Shown: in pieces, positions 55,755 to 64,000 of the stretch
Layout of the letters: every line of letters begins with the position of its first letter
Numbering within the stretch: the first letter of the stretch is position 1
Made by a program: the position numbers and the translations under genes
Notes under the pieces: model-generated
What the model was told of the DNA's origin: nothing
The model's database searches: none
What the model saw: only the letters and a program-made list of their open reading frames with translations
Assembly (NCBI GenBank): GCA_015501585.1
Contig: JADNRY010000116.1
Coordinates: forward strand, 1-64,000
DNA length: 64,000 bases
Direction of reading: 5' to 3'
DNA from: Rhodocollybia butyracea
Taxonomy: Eukaryota > Basidiomycota > Agaricomycetes > Agaricales > Omphalotaceae

Positions 55755-57545
55755 CTACTCTCTGGCTTGAAGTATAGGAAGCATAGTACAAAAGACAGAC
55801 CATCCAGTAACAATTTTCAGCTCAGGAGATTCAAGTTCCTCATAGACACTCTGGGCTTGAGTCTCAAACTCATCAGAAACCCATCTGAAGCATTCATCTC
55901 TACTCTTCTCCAGTGTCCCTCTCAGATGCTGTACAACCTCCATGTCAACTTTTACTCCACAGTGTTCCAGTCCATAATTTTGGGGAAATTCAAAAACTTT
56001 CATGGGATACTCACCACTTGGCAAGACTTTTTCATGCTGTTTGCGGGGCGGTGATGGTTCCAGTAATCTCTGAACTCTGCAACAGATTTTTGGGCAATTT
56101 TTGGCCAAACCCAGTTGAACAGGTTACTGCCATACAATATAAGTATTATCTGTTCAAATCTCAGAAACAAGAAACACATACATATGGAGCTGATCCATTG
56201 GATTGAAGTACCGTTTGTCTGCATCCTTTGTAAGCAGTATTGCCGCCTTGAGGTCCTTACCATTGTAAGTTCTCATATAATGCCAAGAAGTTTCGATGGG
56301 AATGTTGTCAGAACTTTTCAGAGCAACAAAAGCAGGTACTTTGTCAAGTGCTAAATCTGGTGTATAGATTTGTCTACAATTGGAAACAGTTGGAGAGTAC
56401 TCTAAAATAGAGTGATAGAAGCGCTTACCGCAGTGCCGTAAGGCATGCACGCATTTGGCCAGTCTCAGTGCCACCATCAACAGTCAACTGCAAAGGTATT
56501 TCTAATTCATAAAATAACATCAGGTTTGCAATGAGAAATTAATGAAGGATTCAGCTTACCTCCGTATTCTTCCACCATATCCAAATAGCAGTGTGCAATG
56601 GTATATTCACATTGGGAGTTAGGAACAACTTGCTCATTCACTACCAAGCCACTAGTGTGACATCTCATTCCATAAATGTCACATCAGGAAAAGCTGTTTT
56701 TGCCTAGGTGACCCCAGAGTGGCCTAAAGCAAACTAGGTGACCTATGAATCCTATGGCATCCTAGGAATTTGGGCTCATCCCTTGCCAGTCAAGGCTCTT
56801 GAGGATTCCCTAGGATATCCTAAGCAAACCCAGGGCAAGCCTAGGTTTGCCCAGGTTCTGGGGAACACCTGGGCAAACCTGGGCAAACCTAGGCTTGCCT
56901 AGGGAATCCTCAAGAGCCTTGACTGGCAAGGGACAAGCCCAAATTCCTAGGATGCCATAGGATTCATAGGTCACCTAGTTTGCTTTAGGCAACTCTGGGG
57001 TCACCTAGGCAAAAACAGCTTTTCCTGATGCCAAGTCCCACAGGTCCCATTAGCAATGCTTTGGATGAAAGCTTCTCATGACCATCACAGTGAATTTCCT
57101 TGAAAACTCCAGTACCAGTGAGGTGACCTTTGCGTCGAATAACTGGTTTGCGGCTTGGGTCACGTATATCAAACCCATCAGGATCATTCAACAGCATGAT
57201 GGCGCGGACAGTATCCCTATCGAGATGAAAGTTTAAAGAATCATTCTGCTTGATAAGTATCATGGTATTTGATAGAAAACATACCGCGGAATGAGAATTC
57301 CTTCCAGCTGGGCGATTTTTTTCTGAATTGTGGCTGGCCCATTGCGAGAAGACAGGTTTTCAGCGGAATACTGACTAACAACTGTGGTGGCAATGGGAAG
57401 AGGAGGCGGTTTCCTGACTGTAGGGACCTCAAACTTAGCATTCAGCTGCCTTAGTTTGCGCTCTATGATGTATCAAATTCAAAAGTCAGTTGAATTCAAA
57501 AGAGTCAATAAGAAGTCGCTTACTTGATATGATATCCAAAATCTT
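55755..57545 (-). pseudogene. Integrase-core (DDE) protein, interrupted by a foldback element
   Basis: Minus-strand exons read KFEVPTVRKPPPLPIATTVV, IQKKIAQLEGILIPR, then DTVRAIMLLNDPDGFDIRD and GVFKEIHCDGHEKLSSKALL with MGPVGLG. At 57030 the frame enters a 349-bp palindromic insertion. It resumes at about 56681 as DIYGMRCHTSGLVVNEQV, CEYTIAHCYLDMVEEYG, then across an intron (56502-56559) IPLQLTVDGGTETGQMRACL. Later come SDNIPIETSWHYMRTYNGKD and FPQNYGLEHCGVKVDMEVVQ. The D (CDGHEKL), D (VDGGTE) and E (IPIETSW) have the order of a DDE integrase catalytic triad. The family is widespread in Agaricomycetes, where it is annotated only as integrase core domain. Without the insertion the gene would be essentially intact. 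The 5' end is uncertain. Confidence 0.7.
56682..57030. mobile_element. Foldback element, copy 1 (inside integrase gene)
   Basis: The two ends, CATCAGGAAAAGC and GCTTTTCCTGATG, are the tips of inverted arms of about 150 bp. The arms include GCCTAGGTGACC, GGCCTAAAGCAAACTAGG, ATGGCATCCTAGGAATTTGG, CCTTGCCAGTCAAGGCTCTT and GCCTAGGTTTGCCC, so the element would form one long hairpin. It has no coding frame. A second, longer copy lies at 63228-63588. Confidence 0.85.
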
Positions 57546-59324
57546 TCTTGGGTTTGCTAATAAAGACTTTCCAGAGAACACGCTCTTTTATGGTATGTTC
57601 ACTTGTTCACTTGACTGCAGCTCTTCTGAGATTAATATCGGTTCCTTCTACTATGCAGATGTGATTGATGATCTCTTGGAAATGTTGAACACTACATGGA
57701 AACAGTGGTGTAAATATCCACTGACCCGGTGAGTTGAATTTTTTCATTATAATACATAACTTAACACTATACTCCCTAACCCCTGCATAGTGAATTTATT
57801 TCTATAAAGTTCTTTGGCTCAAGGAATATGATTGCAGACAGTGATGGTGGCTCATTGAAGGATTTTTATATCTTGAATGAGCCACACCTCCCAGATATAA
57901 CCAAAAGGACACCAGGGGCCATCAGAATAAAGGCTCCCTTCATCTTTTTGGAGGCAATAATCCTAACAGAAGAGGTGTGACTCTGGGTGTCCAATTATCT
58001 CTGATATATACTCACTCAATTTTTTGTCATAGTTTGAAGCTTATTACCAGTGTGAAGCACCATCATTTGCCATCGGAACAACTGAGTCAAGCCGCCGCAG
58101 CAAGAAAAGAGCAGCTGAATTGGCTGACCTCAACTCCCCTGGTACACCTTTATCTAAAACCCAGAAGACATCAAATGGTGGGACAGATTTCAGTATCGTC
58201 ACAGTCACTTGGAGTCTGATATTTTATTATTACTTCTCATAGCCATGTCCCGTCTTGTCAGCCTGCCTTTGATGTCTTCTTTCGCACCAGCAGGTGTTAC
58301 AGAAGTCAGCTTCCTTATTGCTTCCATTTCCGTTGATAATGTCAATGGCAAAGTGGCAATTGAGTGGCCTCAGGCAACCTCCATGGCTGAGCTGAGCCTT
58401 GAGCGGGGTAGCCTTTCTGATGAGGTTTTTGCTCAAGGAAAGACCCAAAAGGTATACACAGTGAGGTCAAATTACTCTGTTTCCCAAGACATTTTAACAG
58501 ACAGATTTATTAGCTCACATTTAGGGGTCAGCAGATGGTAGCAAAGCGGTTTTTTAATGTTGGAGCTGGTCCAGACACTGTTGATGTAAGTAGAAACAAA
58601 CAGGAGTTAGAGAGTGAAGCAATCCGCCTTGCCCAGACTGGATACTTCTATAAATGCTTTCAAGAAGTTGCTGAAGACCGTGGTGTTGAGATCGGTGATG
58701 GTAATTATTTTTCACACATATATTGTGTAGTACTTGACACGATTACAGAACTCAAAGTCACTACCTTCCTTCTAGTGCAAGAAATTGTTGGTGCTGAGAC
58801 AAATCCCTCACCTGCCTCCGGAGTTACTTCATATGAGCTCCAACACGAGGAAGACAACACTCCAGATTACCATGGGGTTGCATGGCTGTTAGAACCGAGA
58901 CGTCAAAAGCAATTTAAGAAGTGGACAGGAACCTCGGAACATCCATCCTACAATAATAACATGGTTGGCAACATCTTGACGTGTTTTGCCCATTTTGTTT
59001 ATTTGCATAGCAAACAAACTATCGTTATGGCTGATATGCAAAGTATGTGATATTATATCTTATCAAGAAGCTTCTCACCGAGTTCCCAACTTGAGCCTCT
59101 GGCGTCGGCAGCAAACATGTCCTCTTTGACATGATGTTTCACACAAAGAACGGGTTTGTGGTCATATTTATATGAACTGACAGGCCACTTATTTGTACTA
59201 CAGGAAGAGTGGCGCAGGAGACCACGGGCAGGAGGGTATTGACAACTATGTCAAAGTACATACCTGTGTTGACCGCTGTGAGTCAATGAGATTTGAGGCA
59301 TTGGATTTGGTAGGAGACAAATGA
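57490..59324 (+). CDS. Alpha-type protein kinase (kinase block)
   Basis: Catalytic part of an atypical (MHCK/eEF2K-type) serine/threonine kinase. Exons read CKYPLTREFISIKFFGSRN, LKDFYILNEPHLPDITKRTP, SRRSKKRAAELADLNSPGTP (a basic, NLS-like stretch), LMSSFAPAGVTEVSFLIASI, then the kinase domain: LSDEVFAQGKTQKQMVAKRF (ATP-binding Lys), AIRLAQTGYFYKCFQEVA, VQEIVGAETNPSPASGV, MVGNILTCFAHFVYLHSKQT and MADMQS, HVLFDMMFHTKNGKSGAGDH (the Gly-rich GxGDHG loop), GQEGIDNYVKVHTCVDRCES (zinc-site His and Cys). Stop TGA 59322. At least seven in-phase introns. The 5' limit is uncertain; it may continue the block at 54709-55593. It lies wholly inside the TIR element. Confidence 0.75.
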
Positions 59325-59519
59325 GTATGTGTCAGTGTACAAGATGTGCATCTAGCTATTGCGTTGGCTTAGAGTATTACTTATTCTAACTAGTAGTCGG
59401 CGTCGAGCTGCAATCAAACGGTCACTCTATTTGGTATGCGGATATCACGAAAAAGCGATGCATAATACATATAGATAAGATCAAAAACATGTGACAGCAA
59501 TTGAGATGGCAGATATCAG

Positions 59520-59550
59520 AAAACGAACCATGCCGTTCCCGAGTGCGCTA
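59520..59550 (-). repeat. Right TIR of the kinase/integrase element
   Basis: Perfect inverted match to 54335-54365, followed directly by the GTACTAG duplication. Confidence 0.85.
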
Positions 59551-59636
59551 GTACTAGACAAGCCTCCTTGAACACGAAATGGTGAGAACTAAATCATGTG
59601 ACCTGCTACTTCGACTTTTAGAATCGTGGCACCACC

Positions 59637-59842
59637 ATGTCGGACAAGGTTCAGTGTACTAGTCAATTGGACTCTGAGAGCTTGGACTACACGCATTCTC
59701 AGACGTTCTCCTCCCTTGAAACTATCTACTAGGCACTCTACACAGAATTCTTCACCAAAAGTCACCACGATGACATTCCAGACTCTCCTGTTGCACGAGC
59801 TATGCTACGCGCTCAAATCGGTCAGACTCGAAACAATCTGCA
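59637..59842 (+). pseudogene. Unknown gene fragment, cut by the LTR element
   Basis: From ATG 59637 the frame reads MSDKVQCTSQLDSESLDYTH, SQTFSSLETIY, an in-frame TAG, then ALYTEFFTKSHHDDIPDSPV and ARAMLRAQIGQTRNNLQT, where the LTR element starts. Beyond the element (63205) it continues CFESNI for six codons until the second foldback. I do not recognise it. Confidence 0.4.
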
Positions 59843-59847
59843 AACCT

Positions 59848-60100
59848 GTATAACAGGCCCTATGGGCAAAGTCCTTAAGAACACCGGTGAACATGACAAA
59901 TAGGATACTATTGTGTGTACGACGGTGTAAAAGACTAACTAGACTCTTAAGTAATTGTACGATACTTATAGTAACAGATTTATTATATAATTAATAATAA
60001 ATAGAATGATAAGATAGACCATTTGGTCTATCAGCAGCGTCTAGGATGACCGTATTGCCAGATACGGTCAGTGGTGATTATGGAGAGGCGGAGGCGTTAC
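59848..60100 (-). repeat. LTR (3' in element orientation)
   Basis: 253 bp, matching 62952-63204. It includes the AT-rich core TTATTATATAATTAATAATA and a stem AGACCATTTGGTCT (about 60017-60030). Confidence 0.85.
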
Positions 60101-60444
60101 ACCCTCCCCCACCAGATTAACATCAGGGATGTGAATCGAAAATGGTAATGACATCATCACCATCCAAACCATTTTTAATTTGGTTTAACATAGAATGATC
60201 CCGCATCAAGTACGGGATTAATTGATGCAGCGCATCAGATTTTCGGACTTGTCCAAATCAAACGATAGTGGGGCGTACCACTAGAGCATGATTTGATTCG
60301 GAAATGTCCAAATATTCAATGCGCAGACTCGGAAGTTTCCAAGTAGTGCTTGAGGGGGATTCTCAGTGAGAATCCGACTTGAGAATAAGTAGCAATGCCC
60401 AGGTAAGGCATATTACCTGGGCGTCTGAATCCAATAATAATAAT

Positions 60445-62783
60445 TTATTCAGAAGGTTTATCCTTTCCGATTTTTAAGGAGGTGTCCTCCTCAATAGGCT
60501 CAAGAACATATCCAATGTTCTCAGTATCTGATTCATCGGGGTATTCCAATGATTGTTCGTCATCTCTATTCCTAGATGAGACATAATAGTTAGTGAGGGC
60601 CGTGTGGTCCTCAATGCACGCGATGGCTCTGACCATCACTTCTAATTTGGCATACTCCGGAACGATCCCCTTGTTTGTGAGTTGCCTGATAATATTGATG
60701 GGTAATCCCTCAATGAACCGTTTCCGCATTGTTGCATCATCTGGTGTTTGGAGCATCCATGATGCCCATTGTGTAAGTGAGGAATAATAATCCCTCACAC
60801 CCGTATCGGGTGAATACTCAATAAGGTCAAACTGCCATGCAGCTTGATGAATGGTTGTTGCTTGGATGCAACAATCAAAGACACCAATAATGGCGCCTTC
60901 AAATATCCACTTAAGGACAGTGCGGTGTATACCAGTGACTTTGTCGTTATACCAGTCAAGGGCTTTGCCCTGTAGAAACATGCCAAGCATGGCAGTCCGT
61001 GTAGCATCGTAATTGTCACCGCACATGCGGTTGACTACCATCCATTGGAGAAGTGACATTAGCTACCGCTTGAAGACATTGACATCTGGAGATCCATCAT
61101 AGACCTCTGGAGATGGAACTTTAAGAGCTTTACAGCTCTCAATGGGAGGGATAGGATTCCCTACCTTATCTCAAATTTGTTTATGGTACACTTTGTGTAC
61201 CTTGTGTTTCCGTTGGGAATGACGTTCATCGTCACCTGTTGTTTCTCGCATCTTAGATGCAAGTGAGCACAGTAATTTACGCTGCTCATTTTTAGTAATT
61301 TTACCCTTGCGGGTAGCAAATTTGTCTAGCCAAGAGGCATTAGATGATGAGTCAGTATTTGACTCAGTGTCACTTGGGTCCGATGATTCATCTGACCACG
61401 GGCTGCGTTTGCGTCCTTTGGATTTAGCACTCTTGTGCTTCCTCCCCCCTTCACAGGATTTTTTGCTAGGAGCTTTTGCTCTCGCATTGTTGCCTGGTCC
61501 TGGAAAGGACTCGGCGGGTAGGATGTAAAATCAATCCCAGATTTCTCTGGGAGTAGTCAATTTGTCAACAGGTATTCCATCAACATTATATCCCACCATT
61601 TGGTTGGGAAGCCCAGATGGCGCAAATCCAAAATCTCGGAGACTGGCATTTTGTTGGCGTTGAATCGCTATGCGACTCACCCAATCTTTAGCTACTCCCA
61701 ACGGAAGCGGCTGTGGTTGCAACTCGGCTGATACCGTTGGTACTGGCATTGAACTTGGCTCTGGCGCATTGCTGGGCGGCAATTTGGGCAGTCTTACGGT
61801 AGTGTGTACTACCGGAGGGGCAACACTTTGTGTCACCGGGGCGATGGATATGGTAGTAGGAACTACCGGAAGGGTACTGTGTTGCGGTCCCATACTGGAA
61901 TGATTTCCAGTAGTGTTTGGTACAACTACTGGAGGTGTAAAAATATTGGGTACCATTGGCGCCCTTGCAGTAGGGAAGTACATTGTACTTTCCTGTGGTG
62001 GTATCACTACTACCTGATTGAAGTTATGAGGTAACTTCGGTTCACTTTTAATGTTCACCGCGCTTTGTGGTGAGCAAGATTTGGTCACTGGTAATGGCCT
62101 GGGACCTCGCAGTGTCAGAGACGCTGCCTCCACATTGGGACTCTGTCTCATGCGGGATGTGTAGATGGGTGTCGGTATAGTTACTGACACTGGTGCGTAT
62201 TCCTGTGGAATACAGGAACATGACAGGATGACTTGGTCATCCCTTGTGAATACTGTTTGTCCAACAGTGATTGTTGGACTGACGGTGCCTTGGGCACAGT
62301 CTCACGCCATTGGCGTACCGAGTTGTTTGCCTTGGTAGGAACAGATGGTGCTGCATTGTGCAATACCGGCGGTGTGACGGCAGGCCGTCTCAGTGTGGGT
62401 GCAGCAATAGTGATTCTATTGCTGTTTCTTGATGAAGAAGATCTTTCTTCATCAGATTGGATGCTAGATGCATCCCATTTCTCAGTTATATTGAGAATAC
62501 AATTGAGTACTTGCGTACTCTTGTCGAGTGATGCCGCTACATCTTGTAGCGCAGAAGAAATCTCACTTAAACCCTCTCGGGTCAGCCATTTCTTACAAAT
62601 AGTCATAGACTGTTCATTAGGTGGACTCTTGTCCTGCCTGTAGTGCCGTCCTTCAGACGCACGCACAGAATGAGTCACTGATGCGACTGAATAGATTGAG
62701 TGTGGTGACACGTCACCACAACTGGAAGGTGCACAATCATGCACACTCTGATGTGACTTCTCTGCTTGATTTTGAGAGGTCAT
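60445..62783 (-). pseudogene. Gag-like polyprotein of the LTR element
   Basis: Reading leftward from 62783, the first frame starts MTSQNQAEKSHQSVHDCAPS and has a coiled region, ALQDVAASLDKSTQVLNCIL. The next frame (62190-61531) is Pro/Gln-rich (VVPTTISIAPVTQSVAPPVV) and ends IWD stop. A basic, serine-rich linker follows (KSAKSKGRKRSPWSDESSDP). The last frame (ending 60445) has the retrotransposon gag capsid pattern: DVNVFKRWLMSLLQWMV, GKALDWYNDKVTGI, VRDYYSSLTQWASWM, MRKRFIEGLPINIIRQL. One frame change and two stops (after IWD and in KQI-stop-DKVGN near 61170) interrupt it. No zinc knuckle was found. Confidence 0.65.
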
Positions 62784-62951
62784 GGGGACAGCAAATGATA
62801 TAGCAAGAAGGAAAAATGGAGTGGATTTGTATAGCTTGTGAAGCGAGTTGGAATAATGATTGTTATACTTGGTAGTATAACTGTTTTTAGCTTGTTTTAA
62901 CTAATAGCTTTGTGTTATTCACACAATAGTAATTTTTTGATGTTCAAAAAA

Positions 62952-63204
62952 GTATAACGGGCCCTATGGGCAAAGTCCTTAAGAACACCGGTGAACACAA
63001 CAAATAGGATACTATTGTGTGTACAACAGTGTAAAAGACTAACTAGACTCTTAAGTAATTGTACGATACTTATAGTAACGGATTTATTATATAATTAATA
63101 ATAAATAGAATGATAAGATAGACCATTTGGTCTATTGGCGGCGTCTAGGATGACCGTATCGCTGGATACAGTCAGTGGTGATTATGGAGAGGCGGAGGCA
63201 TTAC
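62952..63204 (-). repeat. LTR (5' in element orientation)
   Basis: 253 bp, matching 59848-60100 base for base over most of its length; followed by AACCT. Confidence 0.85.
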
Positions 63205-63227
63205 AACCTGCTTCGAGAGTAACATTT

Positions 63228-63588
63228 CATCAGGAAAAGCCGTTTTTTGCCTAGGTGACCCAGAGTGGCCTAAAGCAAACTAGGTGACTATGAATCCTAT
63301 GGCATCCTAGGAATTTGGGCTCATCCCTTGCCAGTCAAGGCTCTTGAGGATTCCCTAGGCAAGCCTAGGTTTGCCCAGGTTTGCCCAGGTGCTCCTGGGG
63401 AACACCTGGGCAAACCTGGGCAAACCTAGGCTTGCCCTGGGTTTGCCTAGGATACCCTAGGGAATCCTCAAGAGCCTTGACTGGCAAGGGACAAGCCCAA
63501 ATTCCTAGGATGCCATAGGATTCATAGGTCACCTAGTTTGCTTTAGGCCACTCTGGGGTCACCTAGGCAAAAACGGCTTTTCCTGATG
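63228..63588. mobile_element. Foldback element, copy 2
   Basis: 361 bp with ends CATCAGGAAAAGC and GCTTTTCCTGATG. It is collinear with copy 1 at 56682-57030, with a slightly longer centre (GCCCAGGTTTGCCCAGGTGC). It lies 19 bp after the target duplication of the LTR element. Confidence 0.85.
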
Positions 63589-63599
63589 TTATAGCCAAG

Positions 63600-64000
63600 T
63601 TTTGAGGGTCCTGGAACTACTACAGGAATCTCTGTTGGCTCCTACCCTTCCCTCGGATGTGTGAACATATTTTTTTCAGCTAGCCATTGAGACATCCCAT
63701 GTACCTGGTATTACTTACTCATTCTGGAAGTCTACCAAGTTATCTGGGTATATCTTTTTATTCACCTGGATCTGCTTTTGGTGGCGAGATGAGGCTCTTT
63801 CATACTTGACCTTCTGGTCCAGGATAGTGGTTGATGATGATTCGGGTCTGCCACCAACTACTGAGGCAACTGCATTTCTGAATGCATCTGGCGATCGGCA
63901 GTGTTGGCACCTCTGAGTATCAAGATTTTCTTTCTCCACAAAGGGATCAAAGTCCTCCAGCTGTCATTACCATGTTGGTGGCGCAGGCTCATAGATGAAG
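63600..64000 (-). CDS. Partial unknown gene at window edge
   Basis: The minus frame reads EDFDPFVEKENLDTQRCQHC, RSPDAFRNAVASVVGG, then RASSRHQKQIQVNKKIYPDN and LVDFQN. There a good donor (GAGTAAGT, 63711-63718) suggests an intron. A CQHC pair hints at a small zinc-binding motif. The gene runs off the right end and I do not recognise it. Confidence 0.35.

Larger units (their letters stand above)
54335..59550. mobile_element. 5.2-kb TIR element carrying alpha-kinase and integrase genes
   Basis: The ends are perfect 31-bp inverted repeats beginning TAGCGCACTCGGGAACGG (54335-54365 and 59520-59550). Looser similarity continues to TCTCAATTGCTGTCAC (about 54387-54402 and 59490-59505). Identical 7-bp flanks GTACTAG lie at 54328-54334 and 59551-59557. 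Inside are a plus-strand alpha-kinase gene in two blocks and a minus-strand integrase-core gene between them, itself interrupted by a foldback element. This matches no transposon family that I can name. The simplest reading is a DNA transposon whose transposase is the integrase-like protein, with the kinase as cargo. Confidence 0.75.
59848..63204 (-). mobile_element. Gag-only LTR element (TR-GAG-like)
   Basis: Two 253-bp direct repeats (59848-60100 and 62952-63204) run from GTATAACRGGCCCTATGGGC to GGCRTTAC and differ at only a dozen or so sites. AACCT flanks the whole at 59843-59847 and 63205-63209, a 5-bp target duplication. On the minus strand a purine tract (GGTGGGGGAGGGTGT, 60101-60117) abuts the left repeat, so transcription runs right to left. 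The 2.85-kb interior carries gag-like frames only. No protease, reverse transcriptase, RNase H or integrase is seen, so the element is non-autonomous. Confidence 0.85.

Noticed and set aside
60101..60130. Primer-binding site just inside the left LTR
   Set aside because: The bases are a C-rich complement of a purine tract, so this is the 3' end of a minus-oriented element; no clear tRNA match was found at the other end either.
1..64000. CRISPR arrays, bacterial operons, rRNA genes or prophage
   Set aside because: None is visible, and the intron-rich genes show a eukaryotic nuclear genome.

Overview
This window looks like genomic DNA of a mushroom-forming basidiomycete (Agaricomycetes). Nearly every recognisable gene is cut by many 41-60 bp GT-AG introns. 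Gene families expanded in that group (F-box-like proteins, alpha-type kinases, an integrase-core gene, FAR1-type zinc fingers) are present, and there is one nuclear tRNA gene with an intron.

Layout. 0.3-7.9 kb is a decayed duplicated region: four copies of an unrecognised cysteine-rich protein family, a direct repeat of more than 1 kb, an MFS transporter relic and a 1.1-kb terminal-inverted-repeat (TIR) element with a 9-bp target duplication. 8.5-20 kb holds single-copy genes: a secreted GH92 alpha-mannosidase, a CoA-binding-domain protein, an ER FKBP ending in HDEL, a broken FAR1-domain gene with a hexapeptide minisatellite, an F-box protein and a Hikeshi/OPI10 homologue. 20-34 kb is a head-to-tail array of six F-box-like paralogues. 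The first four are nearly intact; the fifth is split by a 1.7-kb insertion and the sixth by a 147-bp MITE. 34.8-53.2 kb is a housekeeping stretch: GET1, malate synthase, an alpha/beta hydrolase, a multi-pass membrane protein, tRNA-Gln, COQ8-type kinase, a small coiled-coil protein, aldehyde dehydrogenase, NKAP, a quinone-oxidoreductase-like dehydrogenase and a single-pass membrane glycoprotein. 54.3-64 kb is nested mobile DNA.

The most unusual object is a 5.2-kb element (54335-59550). It has 31-bp perfect TIRs and a 7-bp target duplication, and carries an alpha-type protein kinase gene plus an antisense integrase-core gene with a recognisable D-D-E triad. A 349-bp foldback element is inserted in the integrase gene, and a second copy of that foldback lies beside a gag-only LTR element (59848-63204) flanked by a 5-bp duplication.

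Several conserved genes (malate synthase, Hikeshi, F-box, FAR1, cysteine-rich family) are interrupted by single missing bases, mostly in short homopolymer runs. That could be assembly error or recent decay, so frameshift-based pseudogene calls here should be held loosely. Exon boundaries were read by eye; coordinates of multi-exon genes span start to stop codon, introns included.
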